From the NCBI GenBank assembly GCA_000987045.1, contig LAKY01000063.1, forward strand, positions 104,280 through 168,279: a stretch of 64,000 nucleotides of DNA, written 5' to 3'. This document shows positions 42,564 to 51,536 of this stretch, in pieces. Position 1 is the first letter of the stretch. Each line of letters opens with the position of its first letter. A program made the translations under genes and the position numbers. The notes beneath the pieces are model-generated. The model had not been told where the DNA came from and ran no database searches. It saw only the letters and a program-made list of their open reading frames with translations. Source of the DNA: Clostridiales bacterium PH28_bin88. GTDB lineage: Bacteria > Bacillota > PH28-bin88.

Positions 42564-43841
42564 CTATTCCTGGAACCGCTCTTTTTCCGTTTCCAACTGA
42601 TCGGCGGGGAGTACCAGGCTGCCGCCTTCCAGCTGGTATTCCAGTGGTACCGGGTTGCACCCACCCCGAAAGCCGATGGTGGCCCTGTTGATGACCACGT
42701 CGCAGTTCTTGCAGATAACCTGGTCGCCCCGCTGGTAGTAGCCGGTGGGACCGCAGATATCACAGGCATCCAGGCCCACCCCAAAGGATGAACCACCCTT
42801 TTGTACCACGATAAAGCGGACTTCCGTCCCGTCGGCAGCGGAATAGCCGAAACGGTGCAACTGCCCGTCGCTGACACTTTCAACCGGGATTTGCACCTCC
42901 CCGTTTACCGCTGCGACAGGCTGAGCGGGCGACAGTTCCACCGTCCGGCTGGCGTAGGCGGCATTGGTTAAGACCAGGGATACCGCCGCTATCATCAGGA
43001 TACCGGCAACGCTCACCAGCCGGACCTCCCGGCGGGCGGCCGCCTTCAATTTGCGCAACTGGGCCGGATTTAAGTCGCCAGTGGGTAGTTCTCCTCTCCT
43101 GAGGCCCTGCACCGCCGTCCATAACACCATGACCGCGGCTACGCCCAGGAGCCAGTTAAAGAACCAGCCCTGGTGGTTAATCAGGGGGATTACGATGCCC
43201 AGTAAGGTATCGTCCATGGGCAAAACCCCGTTGACCAGCAGGACCTGCACCACCACCACCGCCTGGCGCATTACCATACTGAGCCATGCCGCCGTGGCCA
43301 GCCCCCGGACCAGCCGGGGGGTGAGTAAGGCAGCGGTCCGCACCAGCGCGAGCCCCAGCACCAGGGCGAAAACCACCCCCAGCACGCCGCCGGAAGTCTT
43401 AAGCAGCAATTCGGTATTAAGGTAGTCTGTGGTCTGGATGAATAACCGGGTAGGAAATAGGACGAGGTCCACTCCTTTGGCCAGGACGATGGCCATAGCC
43501 CCCAGCAGAGCTAAGACATCAGCTTTGACCCGGCCCTCTTCCTTGCCCTTGCCTACCCACAGCCATGCCAGCAGCGCCACTTCCACCAGAGAGATAACGG
43601 AAAAGGCCACCCCCTCATAAGCCTCCCGTCCCCCGAACCACTGGAGGGCGGCAGCCGCCCCCAGGCTGGCCAGCACCCCGGCAGCCACACCCTGCCTCAC
43701 CCTTGCCATGCTTTCCGTTCGGCCTATTTGTTGCAGGTATGCGGCCAGCAGCGCCACCGCCAGCGCCGGCTCGAATCCCCCGCTAAGGGTTAAAACAAGT
43801 GCTTGTAACAAACCCCTCACCTTCTCAAGCGCTGTGATCAA
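42564..43841 (-). CDS. DUF2318 iron-transport membrane protein
   Basis: This 425-residue protein has about eight to nine membrane helices followed by an exported C-terminal DUF2318 domain (about 325-420) with conserved cysteines CDICGPTGYY, CKNCDVVIN and GGCNP. In the P19/FetMP iron system this component (Cj1660/fetA) lies beside P19 and is thought to work in iron oxidation state or transfer. All conserved cysteines are present. It sits between P19 (156 bp upstream) and the first permease. Confidence 0.88.
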   Translation of the reverse strand: MITALEKVRGLLQALVLTLSGGFEPALAVALLAAYLQQIGRTESMARVRQGVAAGVLASLGAAAALQWFGGREAYEGVAFSVISLVEVALLAWLWVGKGKEEGRVKADVLALLGAMAIVLAKGVDLVLFPTRLFIQTTDYLNTELLLKTSGGVLGVVFALVLGLALVRTAALLTPRLVRGLATAAWLSMVMRQAVVVVQVLLVNGVLPMDDTLLGIVIPLINHQGWFFNWLLGVAAVMVLWTAVQGLRRGELPTGDLNPAQLRKLKAAARREVRLVSVAGILMIAAVSLVLTNAAYASRTVELSPAQPVAAVNGEVQIPVESVSDGQLHRFGYSAADGTEVRFIVVQKGGSSFGVGLDACDICGPTGYYQRGDQVICKNCDVVINRATIGFRGGCNPVPLEYQLEGGSLVLPADQLETEKERFQE

Positions 43842-43997
43842 CTTCTCCTGGCCATACGGTCGCCGGCCGTCATGGAGCAGGTAGTACAGGCACAGTGGCA
43901 GAATCGATCGAATACGTCTGAAAACACTGCGATCAAAGCCCGGAAACCCACAGAGTGCTCACCGGTGGGGACACCCGGGTAGAGTTTACATCAGGAT

Positions 43998-44621
43998 TTA
44001 CCACTTGCGGGGCAGGAAGTTGAACTCCCAGCTCACTTCAATGGGTTTAGTCCAGAACCGGCCCTCCACACCGGTCTCCTTGTCGGTATGCAGCAGGAAG
44101 TCCTGCTTCTCAGGCGATTCTATCGTATAGGTTAGCTGGTACTTGCCCGCGCCCATCATTTTCACGTTGGCGCCGTAGTGGGGCCCGTCACTGGCGTTCA
44201 TAGGCATGAAGCTACCCTGGATCGTTTCTCCCTTGTCCACGTTCTTCAATTTGTACTTAACCGTCAGGTAGGGAACAAATTCCCCCGCACCGAAACCGTA
44301 CCTGCCGTCCAGGGCGGTGATATCCGCCTCCAGGTGGACGTCTGCCTCGTCCGGCTTCAAACCGGCCTTATCCGCGGGTTCCATCACCACCGGCTGGAAG
44401 TAAACCGCCCCAATGTTCAGACCTTCCGCTTCTTGCTCGTCACCGATGGGGTACTCCTGAAAACCAGCCGCTTCGCCGGGTTTGGCGGCGTTGCCGCCGG
44501 GCGCCGGGGCTCCGGAACCACCGGTATTAGCCGCCTGCTTACCACCGCACCCGGCCAGCACAATTCCTACACCCAAAACGAGTATGAACAGCAATAGGTA
44601 ACGGCTCTTGTTTACTTTCAC
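43998..44621 (-). CDS. P19/Tp34-type iron-binding lipoprotein
   Basis: This 207-residue lipoprotein (lipobox VLAGC at about 20-24, then a Gly/Ala-rich linker) has the P19 family core: IGAVYFQPVVMEPADKAG, ADVHLEADITAL, FVPYLTVKYKLKN, GSFMPMNASDGPHYGANVKM and a C-terminal VSWEFNFLP. In relatives, His, Met and Glu residues in these segments bind Cu and Fe. It delivers ferrous iron to the FTR1 permease encoded 122 bp upstream. In Gram-negative relatives it is periplasmic; here a lipid anchor replaces that location. Confidence 0.92.
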   Translation of the reverse strand: MKVNKSRYLLLFILVLGVGIVLAGCGGKQAANTGGSGAPAPGGNAAKPGEAAGFQEYPIGDEQEAEGLNIGAVYFQPVVMEPADKAGLKPDEADVHLEADITALDGRYGFGAGEFVPYLTVKYKLKNVDKGETIQGSFMPMNASDGPHYGANVKMMGAGKYQLTYTIESPEKQDFLLHTDKETGVEGRFWTKPIEVSWEFNFLPRKW

Positions 44622-44743
44622 TTTGTAAACCCCCTTGACATTTTAAAAGATTAGCACGGCATGAAACCTGCGTGTGTTGTCGGGTCTTCACCCCCTTGTG
44701 TCGCCGGTTACTTAACAACCTAGTGCGTCCTGGATTGTCCAAA

Positions 44744-45952
44744 TCAGGCCTGCGCACGGTTAACTGTAGGTCTACGCTTTCTTAGACCCAACAACTGGGA
44801 GGCTAGACCAGCCGCTGCTATCAGCAGGAGCAAGGCCTGCGGCGCCAGGGTTTCCCAGGTAGGATAGATTCCCAGCGGGCTGATCAGGGGTACCGGGGCA
44901 GTAGTACTGCTTACCAACCCGCCCTCCTGCAATTCCTTCATACCTGCTCCGGCAAAGACGAAGGCCAGGTAGTATAACAGGAGGCTGGTCCCCAGGAAGA
45001 AGGGCTTGAGCGGGATGCGTAGGCTGCCGTACCTGATAGCCACAAAAATGACTGCCAGGGCCACACAACCGAGGATAAAGCCCAACCCGATCACTCCCGC
45101 GGCGGAAGTACCGGTCCCTGACAACAACGCCTGGTAGAACAACACCGTCTCCGCCCCCTCGCGGTACACCGCCAGAAAGGCCGCAAACCACAGGGCAAGG
45201 CTGCTACCGCTGGTTAACGAACTCTGCACTTTCCCTTCTATGAACTCCCGCCACTTCTGGGCCTCCACCTTGCTGAGGAGCCAGAAACTGACTGAAAACA
45301 GCACCACCACCGCAATCAGCATGGTCACCCCCTCCAGGATTTCCTGGCTGGCGCCGCTGATGTCGAAGACGTATCCGATGGCCACCGCCGTCAGCAGGCT
45401 GGCGGCAATGGCCGCCCCGGCGCTCTGGTATATTTTCCCTACCAGGTGCCGGTACCCGGCCCTCACCAGGTAAGCGGTGATGGCTCCGATAATCAGGATA
45501 GCTTCAAAACCTTCCCGGACGATGATCAGAAAAGATGAGAGGAACACGCTCCACGGTGTGGACTGGGAACCGTCCAACTGGCGGGCGTACTCTTTTAGCA
45601 TCGCCACCAGCTCAGCAATGGCCGCAGACACGTCTGCCACGGGAGTACCGGTATCCATCATTTTTTTAATCCGGCTAAACTTGTATTCTATCTCCGCTGC
45701 CCGCTTGGCGGAAATATTGGAGCGGATCGCTCTCTCCATGCCATCTTTTTCAAAAGGCCCGAAGTAGGCCTGGTTGACCAGTTCTTTGGCTCCTGCCTTA
45801 TCTCCCTGCTGGAACGTTTCCTTGGCTTGATCCAGGATGCGCTCCACTTCAGCCGCCACTGCCCCCCAGGAGGAATAAGCGTGGACCGGAACCGCGAAAA
45901 CTACCGTAACCAACAATAATACCGCCATGATCCTTATGAGCAAGTCCTTCAC
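44744..45952 (-). CDS. FTR1-family iron permease
   Basis: This 402-residue protein has a signal peptide, an extracytoplasmic helical region (about 25-135) and seven membrane helices. The two iron-binding REGxE motifs are REGFE (146-150) and REGAE (264-268), as in yeast Ftr1, EfeU and FetM. It moves ferric or ferrous iron across the membrane in concert with P19. It follows the DUF2325 gene by 78 bp and a Fur-like box lies just upstream at 46016. Confidence 0.93.
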   Translation of the reverse strand: MKDLLIRIMAVLLLVTVVFAVPVHAYSSWGAVAAEVERILDQAKETFQQGDKAGAKELVNQAYFGPFEKDGMERAIRSNISAKRAAEIEYKFSRIKKMMDTGTPVADVSAAIAELVAMLKEYARQLDGSQSTPWSVFLSSFLIIVREGFEAILIIGAITAYLVRAGYRHLVGKIYQSAGAAIAASLLTAVAIGYVFDISGASQEILEGVTMLIAVVVLFSVSFWLLSKVEAQKWREFIEGKVQSSLTSGSSLALWFAAFLAVYREGAETVLFYQALLSGTGTSAAGVIGLGFILGCVALAVIFVAIRYGSLRIPLKPFFLGTSLLLYYLAFVFAGAGMKELQEGGLVSSTTAPVPLISPLGIYPTWETLAPQALLLLIAAAGLASQLLGLRKRRPTVNRAQA

Positions 45953-46015
45953 CCCCTTTCATCCTTGATTTTTATTCACCGTCAGAGTAACGATTTACAT
46001 GGGATTAGATGCTAG

Positions 46016-46030
46016 TGACACTCATTCTCA
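46016..46030 (-). promoter_or_regulatory. Fur-like box upstream of the FTR1 gene
   Basis: TGAGAAT-G-AGTGTCA on the minus strand resembles the 7-1-7 Fur box (TGATAAT-N-ATTATCA) with three mismatches. It abuts the stop of the DUF2325 gene and lies 64 bp before the FTR1 start. Confidence 0.4.
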
Positions 46031-46306
46031 CTATTTTTTTACCATAGCCCGTTTCAGGTCAGCGGTCCCCCTCCTGGAAAACACTATCGGTAAACGCCGG
46101 CGTTTAGCCTGCTCCTTCACGATATCCATCAGCCCATGACTGACGAAATCGTGAAACAACAACACCATATGCACATTCGCCGGAATGCTTTTTTTCCTGG
46201 TTTGAGCCTTGCGGCCGCTCCAGTGAATGATCTCCTTACAACCATACTGTTCCAATTCTTTTGGTATATTACCCAGTTGATCAGCTCCCACCAGTAAAAC
46301 CGTCAA
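46031..46306 (-). CDS. DUF2325 protein heading the iron uptake operon
   Basis: From TTG 46306 (GGAGG 8 nt upstream) this is a 91-residue protein beginning LTVLLVGADQLGNIPKEL, the DUF2325 signature, with an alpha/beta fold and ending FSRRGTADLKRAM. The family often lies next to iron or manganese genes; its function is unknown. A longer frame to 46360 lacks a ribosome site. It is the first gene of the iron operon, behind a near-consensus Fur box at 46452, which supports iron regulation. Confidence 0.78.
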   Translation of the reverse strand: MTVLLVGADQLGNIPKELEQYGCKEIIHWSGRKAQTRKKSIPANVHMVLLFHDFVSHGLMDIVKEQAKRRRLPIVFSRRGTADLKRAMVKK

Positions 46307-46451
46307 CCCGGTCACCTCCGCACTGCTGCCAACCCTTAGGCTGAAAGTATTTTGATGCATTGATCAGCTCAATTGTTTTCCGGCCACGAATTTGATAGTT
46401 TATCAGCCAGGAGCCCTTTTTGATGGAACGGACCACCTTCCCTTCTCCGTA

Positions 46452-46466
46452 TGATATCGATTATCA
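46452..46466. promoter_or_regulatory. Fur-like box upstream of the iron uptake operon
   Basis: TGATATC-G-ATTATCA matches the 7-1-7 Fur consensus in the whole right half and five of seven left positions. It lies in an AT-rich stretch 146 bp upstream of the DUF2325 start, a normal place for iron repression. Confidence 0.6.
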
Positions 46467-46572
46467 TTTTCATCTTAATCGGTTTTTCTTCCCTTGTCAA
46501 GAAAAAAATGCGAAGGCATCCAATAACTCAAGCCCCTACGTGAATTCGGTTATACCGACGTATTTAGATTAC

Positions 46573-47142
46573 TTATACTTTCATTTTTTCAAGATCATAA
46601 ATATTTTCTGAACCGTCTAATCTAAGAAATCTAACCGTACTTTCATATCCGTCAACAATTTCTTTAAACAATTCATATTCAACATCTACTTTCTTTTCCG
46701 TTGCTTTTTTCCATTGTTCACTCTCTTCTTGCGTATTTTCCTCTAAATACACTAATACCTCATATTGCTTAATTAGTAACAACAATTTTGGTCTTGCTAA
46801 TCCCTTATTAGAATCATTCAATACCCTGATAAAGTTTTTCCTATCGAAAAAGCCAGCCTCAGTTCTGGTTTCCTGTTTTACTTTGCCAGTGCTTAGTGAA
46901 AACTGAGTATTGACAATACTTTTTTCAGACGTGAGTATTGGAGCCGTTTTTACTTCGACATTAGGTATATAAAGTTTTCTAAATGTCTCTTGAGCAACTA
47001 AATAACCATACAAAGGTGCATACACCTCATTTAATCTTTTCTCATAGATATCTCTATTTTTCTCATAAAAATACTTCCACATTGCCACTAAGGCAGTCAA
47101 GCCGGCAATAAAAATTGGAGCTATTTTGATGAAGGTATCCAT
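46573..47142 (-). CDS. Hypothetical single-pass membrane protein, AT-rich
   Basis: From ATG 47142 (GGAGGG 6 nt upstream) this is a 189-residue protein with one N-terminal membrane helix (IKIAPIFIAGLTALVAMW), then a charged, mostly helical cytoplasmic part (YEKNRDIYEKRLNEVYAPLYGYLV) ending in a Lys/Glu-rich segment. I do not recognise a family. The gene is clearly richer in A and T than its neighbours, suggesting recent transfer. It stands alone between the iron operon and the sulfur operon. Confidence 0.75.
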   Translation of the reverse strand: MDTFIKIAPIFIAGLTALVAMWKYFYEKNRDIYEKRLNEVYAPLYGYLVAQETFRKLYIPNVEVKTAPILTSEKSIVNTQFSLSTGKVKQETRTEAGFFDRKNFIRVLNDSNKGLARPKLLLLIKQYEVLVYLEENTQEESEQWKKATEKKVDVEYELFKEIVDGYESTVRFLRLDGSENIYDLEKMKV

Positions 47143-47272
47143 TTTAAGCCCTCCTTCCATACGACGCGATCTGCACCGGGCCCAGCACCGTTGTGAAACA
47201 AAGCGATTACACTATTACCTAATTATACCTTACCTCCCAGGGATACCACAATACCCGGCGAGACGGGAGGTC

Positions 47273-48664
47273 TTAGCCGGAGACGTCGTGGCAATTGTGG
47301 CAATCGTCACCCCGCTGGCGCTCGGTATCTTGCGTACACGCGCTGCCCGCAACCTGGGGGATGATGATCCTGCGGCCGTCAATCTTGCTGTACAGCACCG
47401 GTTGCCCAGCCTCAAGGCGGACGTTGATCATGGGTTCTCCCTTGTCCGTCATGGCTACCACGTCCCCCTGCTCCAGTTCCGGAAATTCCGTGGTCATAGC
47501 CCGTACCGCCCAGATGGCGTCGGCATCGGCCGACTCAATCCGCTGCCATCTCGGCCCCTGTGCCGCCGTCCCATGGCAGTTGTAGCAACGGATTACCTGG
47601 GCTTTTTCCTTGTTGCCGTACAGGTGCCCATCCCCCATGACTTCATTGCGGGTGTGACAGTCTATGCAGTCCAGGGTCACCTCGCACCCGGCGTAGCGCG
47701 CCAGGGGAATATAGTATGCAGCCTGCCTGTCGGCCCGGGGGTCTGTGATAGCCCCCGGCGGGATGTCGTCCCGCTGCAGGAACTCCATCCGCGCCAGAGA
47801 ATGTACCCCCTGGTTGTGGCAGGCATTGCAGGCGGTATACGGGATGGCTGTGGTAAACTCGTGCCTGGGTGCATGCCCCGCGGCGGTGCGGTCCACCGTC
47901 CGGTCCTCCCCCTCATACACTCCTCCCGGCCGGAAAGGAACGTGGCAGGCCGAACACCCTCCCAGGAACCGGCCATCCCCACGCTTTTGAGGTGATACCT
48001 GTTCCTTATCCGGCAGCCCCGCCCACAAGTGGCAGTCCGCCAGGCAGTTATCGGCCAGTTTCTTTTCCGCAGGCTGATCCCCTGCTGAATAAGCCTGTAG
48101 CCCTGAAGCAGGGTCCGCCAGGCCCCGTTCAACGCCGCTTCCACGCTGTTCCTCCCCCGGACTGGGTACCGGGCGTACGCCGTACCGGCTTAAGCCGTCG
48201 GGCTGCCACCCCAGATCGCGGGCCGACATGGCGATCTCCCCGGCCTTGGTCGCCATGGGCACAAGGGGCACGGTATCCACCGGGCTGCGGTAAAAGCTCT
48301 CCCGGCCCACGTGGCAATTGATACCGTTACCCCCGCAGGCCTCCCTGGCCACGCTCAAATCGCCCGGGTTGCGTCCACCCTTGAGCCCGGCATGCGCCCG
48401 TTCCTTGTCGAGGGCCAACCCGTTGCCCCCGTGGCAGGAAACACACCCGATCACTTCTACCGGGTGGGCATCGCTGATGGGTTCAATCCCCTCATGGCAA
48501 GTCAGGCACCTTTCCGTCTCGCCTGCCGGCAAGTTTACAGCCACCGGAGCCTTCCGCCAGGTCTTCCATTCCTTGTCGGCTTCCTCCCGGTAAGCGGCGG
48601 TGATCAGTGCCGCACCAACGCCCAGGAGGAATACCGGTAATAGATATTGAGGTAAGCGGGACAC
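47273..48664 (-). CDS. Multiheme c-type cytochrome with two non-standard heme motifs
   Basis: This 463-residue exported protein has an N-terminal helix (about 7-24) and seven canonical CxxCH sites (about 54, 75, 238, 280, 334, 361 and 456). Two further cysteine-histidine sites are spaced differently: CX6CH at about 111-119 (flanked ACGGNGINCHVG) and CX3CH at about 208-213 (NCLADCHLW). If both bind heme it is a nonaheme protein. It is the last gene of the sulfur operon, 150 bp after the cytochrome b subunit IV gene, and is the likely electron acceptor of that bc complex. The family is not one I can name. Confidence 0.85.
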   Translation of the reverse strand: MSRLPQYLLPVFLLGVGAALITAAYREEADKEWKTWRKAPVAVNLPAGETERCLTCHEGIEPISDAHPVEVIGCVSCHGGNGLALDKERAHAGLKGGRNPGDLSVAREACGGNGINCHVGRESFYRSPVDTVPLVPMATKAGEIAMSARDLGWQPDGLSRYGVRPVPSPGEEQRGSGVERGLADPASGLQAYSAGDQPAEKKLADNCLADCHLWAGLPDKEQVSPQKRGDGRFLGGCSACHVPFRPGGVYEGEDRTVDRTAAGHAPRHEFTTAIPYTACNACHNQGVHSLARMEFLQRDDIPPGAITDPRADRQAAYYIPLARYAGCEVTLDCIDCHTRNEVMGDGHLYGNKEKAQVIRCYNCHGTAAQGPRWQRIESADADAIWAVRAMTTEFPELEQGDVVAMTDKGEPMINVRLEAGQPVLYSKIDGRRIIIPQVAGSACTQDTERQRGDDCHNCHDVSG

Positions 48665-48688
48665 CAACGGACACCTGCCTTTATTCAG

Positions 48689-48790
48689 GTATTCAGAATT
48701 CAGTAATCAGAATTCAGAATGCCCCGAGAATATGCTTCCGGCAATTTACTAACCTCGCTGGTTCTCTCATTCTGACTCCTGACTCCTGAG
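48689..48790. repeat. Low-complexity inverted-repeat element
   Basis: Tandem-like units (ATTCAGAATTCAGTAATCAG, GAATTCAGAATG) on the left face CATTCTGACTCCTGACTCCTGA on the right, forming a long imperfect inverted repeat of reiterated CAGAAT/ATTCTG words. It fills the gap between the subunit IV and multiheme cytochrome genes. A similar design built from different words lies at 62006. Confidence 0.6.
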
Positions 48791-48816
48791 TAATTACGCC
48801 GTAAACAGATTTATAC

Positions 48817-49293
48817 CTATGCCAGGATATGGCCCAATAAAGTAAGCATAACCATCAACCCGATTATCCCGAAGGCCATTAACCTGGCAACACGATCCAT
48901 CCGCCGGGCAACAAAGGGAACCATGACCAGCATCAGTAATCCCATCGCGGGTAACAACACCCCTGCCATCCATGGGGGCCATAACTCCAGCAGCCACTGG
49001 ATACCTCCAAACACCCAGGGGGCCGGTACAGCCTTTACGGTTTCCGGCAAGGTCTCCAGTTCGGCGCCCACAGGTGGGCGCAGGAGGATAGCCCAAACCA
49101 GCAGTATCTCCATGACCAACCCCGCCAGGGCGGCCTCCCGCCTGACCAGTGCTTCGCGGGGCGAACGGAGATTCCCCCGGCCTTTCACCGGAACAACCGC
49201 CCTTTCCTTCCCTTCCGCATCGGAAAGGGGTTCTTGGTGTGAATGGACGATGCTTTTAGCGTCTCGCTCGACTTCACAGCCCACGCACCACAC
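48817..49293 (-). CDS. Cytochrome b subunit IV-like protein of the second bc-type complex
   Basis: This 158-residue membrane protein has three helices after a charged N-terminal segment of about 50 residues. The Qo region reads AVPAPWVFGGIQWLLELW, which aligns with the PEWYFL-IQ region of subunit IV, but the PEWY glutamate is not present (PAPW). It completes the cytochrome b formed with the b6-like protein, whose gene overlaps this start by 20 bp. GTG 49293 and GTG 49284 are both possible starts. The split into two proteins contrasts with the fused cytochrome b at 25436. Confidence 0.8.
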   Translation of the reverse strand: MWCVGCEVERDAKSIVHSHQEPLSDAEGKERAVVPVKGRGNLRSPREALVRREAALAGLVMEILLVWAILLRPPVGAELETLPETVKAVPAPWVFGGIQWLLELWPPWMAGVLLPAMGLLMLVMVPFVARRMDRVARLMAFGIIGLMVMLTLLGHILA

Positions 49294-49918
49294 CCCCGTC
49301 CCGGCGTACCCGCCAGAAGTGCCAAACCATCAGCCCGGTGAGGGCCACGGGTAGACCCAGGCAATGCCACACGTAAAGGCGTAAGGGCGCCAGGGGCGCG
49401 TCCGGCGAACCTCCGAGGAACACCATCCGCAGCCCCTGCCCAACTACCGGTACCTCTCCCGCCAACCCGTAAGCCACCCCGGCAGCCAGCCGCCCGGTAG
49501 CATCAGCCATCAGTAGGTAGCCGGTAAAATCCAGGAGGACCGTTATGGAAAACAATGCCACGCCGATCACCCAGTTCCCCTCGCGCGGCGGCCGGTAAGC
49601 CTTTGTCCATACCACGCGCACCGTGTGCAGAAAAACCGTGATGACCATCCCCTGCCCCGCCCAGTGGTGCACAGAGCGGACCAGCCAGCCATAGGGCACC
49701 GCGTCTTCCATGGTTATGATCGCCCCCCGCGCAGCCTCCCAGGGGGAAGGCACGTAAAAAAGCATCAACAGCACCCCGGTTACTACCAGGGTGCTGAAAA
49801 GGAAGGCGGACAACCCGCCCAGGCAAAATGTCGGAAACAAGCCCGAAACGTTTGCCGGAAGTACGGCAGGATGCAGGTGAAGCCAAAAGCTGTTATTTCT
49901 TTCCGTCATTCGCCTCAC
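49274..49918 (-). CDS. Cytochrome b6-like subunit of the second bc-type complex
   Basis: This 214-residue membrane protein has four helices with heme-ligand histidines in HHWAGQGMVITVFLHTVRVV and WHCLGLPVALTGLMVWHFW. The GYLL-x-ADATGR segment lies at the Qi/Qo side. GTG 49918 has AAGGAG 8 nt upstream. It forms the quinol-oxidising core with the Rieske protein encoded 30 bp upstream and the overlapping subunit IV gene. This complex is embedded in the sulfur operon, so it likely exchanges electrons between the quinone pool and the cytochromes of that system. Confidence 0.9.
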   Translation of the reverse strand: MRRMTERNNSFWLHLHPAVLPANVSGLFPTFCLGGLSAFLFSTLVVTGVLLMLFYVPSPWEAARGAIITMEDAVPYGWLVRSVHHWAGQGMVITVFLHTVRVVWTKAYRPPREGNWVIGVALFSITVLLDFTGYLLMADATGRLAAGVAYGLAGEVPVVGQGLRMVFLGGSPDAPLAPLRLYVWHCLGLPVALTGLMVWHFWRVRRDGGVVRGL

Positions 49919-49948
49919 GGCGTTCACTCCTTGACAAGACTTTGGAGG

Positions 49949-50410
49949 CTAAACAGTCAAGCGCGATCCAGCCAGCACTCCCCGGCGCAGGTCCACCATG
50001 AGTTTACCCGTGGCATCAAGGTCCAGGGCGACTGGCCGGAGGGGCCGGGGCGCCCGGCCCCGGACTACCCTCCCCGTATGGTCGTAAACGCTGCCATGAC
50101 ATGGGCAGGTGAACTCCCCTGCTCCGGCATTCCACTTGACCCGGCAGCCCAGGTGGGTACAGCGGCCTTCCACGGCATAGAGGCCGTTATTGTCCCGGCC
50201 GATAAACGCCTCTCCTTGCCCAACCGGTACGACCTCCCCCGCCGGGTATTCCTCCGGAGTGCCGGCCACCAATACCCGCTGCCGCCCGGTACCGGGACTG
50301 CCCGCGGCAAAGCGCAGCATACCGCCACCCGTAAGGCAAACCAAGGCCCAACCTCCCCATTTTAAAAACCCCCTGCGGGAGACTACGGGGATTCGCCAGG
50401 TCCTACTCAT
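49949..50410 (-). CDS. Rieske [2Fe-2S] protein of the second bc-type complex
   Basis: This 153-residue protein has a twin-arginine anchor ([10 protein letters not shown], 11-20) and a complete Rieske site: CTHLGC (Cys84, His86, Cys89) and CPCHGS (Cys102, Cys104, His105). Its ATG overlaps the stop of the NrfD-like gene by 8 bp, tying the bc complex to the molybdoenzyme at the level of translation. It differs clearly from the Rieske protein at 26495, so the organism encodes two distinct bc-type complexes in this window. Confidence 0.94.
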   Translation of the reverse strand: MSRTWRIPVVSRRGFLKWGGWALVCLTGGGMLRFAAGSPGTGRQRVLVAGTPEEYPAGEVVPVGQGEAFIGRDNNGLYAVEGRCTHLGCRVKWNAGAGEFTCPCHGSVYDHTGRVVRGRAPRPLRPVALDLDATGKLMVDLRRGVLAGSRLTV

Positions 50411-51536
50411 CCAGGTCCAGCATCCTTTCCCCGGCCCGGTAAACCAGCAGGATAAAACCCAGTGCCCCGGCGATCACAGTCCATTCCCCAAAGGAAGGCG
50501 AGTAGTTTACACAGCCGGTGAAGGGGCAGGCGGCATCCAGGTTGGCCAGCGGAACGATCTGCCCGGCGGCCACCATATCCAGGCGGGTGAAGACCAGACC
50601 CACGAGGACCATGGTTGACACGACGAAGACCGCAACCTGCCGGCGGCCGGCGGCCAATAACAGCCAGACCAGGGGTACGGCGAGGCCGATTGTCACTTCA
50701 AGGAGCCAGAAGTTCAGGCTTAACGGCCCGTCTACCAGGGTCAATACCGCCTGGTAGGTCCCGGGCTGCCCGCCGTAAAGTCCGGAAATGATTTTCCACA
50801 CGGTAAACACCGCGGCTGCCCCCAGCAGGGCTGCCATGCCGCTGCCAAGCACCGGCAGGAGGTGGCGCATCCGCCGGCCGCGTTCTCCCCCATCACCCCG
50901 CTGCAGCAGCCAGGTAAGTACCCCCAGGGCGGCAAATCCGGAAAGAACCGCCGTCAGCAGGATGAAAAGGGAGTAATAGGGTCCGGCCCAGAAAGGGCGG
51001 GCGTTAACAAAGCCGAAGACCGCCCCCAGGTTGCTGGTGGCCGCCACGGCCAGCATAAAAGTGATCACTCCTGTGACCCTGGCCGCGCGGTGCCTGTGAG
51101 TAAGCAGGAAGAAAAGCTCGATCACCAGGAACACCAGGTAGATACCGTAAATTGTTCCCATCCACCAGATCCCGGATGAAAAATTAGGGGTCAAGAGAAT
51201 GTAAACCAGCCGGAAGGGATGGCCCAGTTCCACCGCAAGAACCGAAAACCCGGCCACCAGCACCGTAATCGCCAGAAAAATAGCCCGTGGTACCATTACC
51301 TGAAAAACCTCTACATTAAAAACGTGACCGAGGGACGAGGCCAGGCACAAGCCGCTGGCGGTAACCGCAAGCCAAACATAGCCGGCAATCAACAGCCCCC
51401 AGGGAACGGCGTCGCTGGTGCCGAAGGCCTGCTCACCCCCGATGACCAGCACCCCGGCGCCGATGACTCCCACTAGCAGCAGCACGGCCGGAATTCCCCA
51501 TCCCAGGAGATATTTCCATCCTTTTCTGTTAATCAC
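50403..51536 (-). CDS. NrfD/PsrC-type membrane quinone-interacting subunit
   Basis: From GTG 51536 this 377-residue integral membrane protein has about nine or ten helices and NrfD/PsrC features ([19 protein letters not shown] near helix 2, [12 protein letters not shown] after helix 4). In Psr and Phs complexes this subunit holds the quinone site and anchors the catalytic A and B subunits. The start overlaps the stop of the ferredoxin gene (GTGA) and has AAGGAGG 9 nt upstream; the open frame continues 73 codons further upstream but overlaps that gene. It is the C subunit of the molybdoenzyme at 52101. Confidence 0.9.
   Translation of the reverse strand: MINRKGWKYLLGWGIPAVLLLVGVIGAGVLVIGGEQAFGTSDAVPWGLLIAGYVWLAVTASGLCLASSLGHVFNVEVFQVMVPRAIFLAITVLVAGFSVLAVELGHPFRLVYILLTPNFSSGIWWMGTIYGIYLVFLVIELFFLLTHRHRAARVTGVITFMLAVAATSNLGAVFGFVNARPFWAGPYYSLFILLTAVLSGFAALGVLTWLLQRGDGGERGRRMRHLLPVLGSGMAALLGAAAVFTVWKIISGLYGGQPGTYQAVLTLVDGPLSLNFWLLEVTIGLAVPLVWLLLAAGRRQVAVFVVSTMVLVGLVFTRLDMVAAGQIVPLANLDAACPFTGCVNYSPSFGEWTVIAGALGFILLVYRAGERMLDLDE

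Noticed and set aside
41405..42691. 428-codon open frame antisense to the permease gene
   Set aside because: Shadow frame; Gln/His-rich product typical of GC-rich antisense reading.
42539..42883. N-terminal extension of the first FtsX-like permease
   Set aside because: Overlaps the DUF2318 gene in another frame and reads as low-complexity Ser/Thr/Pro sequence; the normal permease N-terminus starts at 42538 or 42550.
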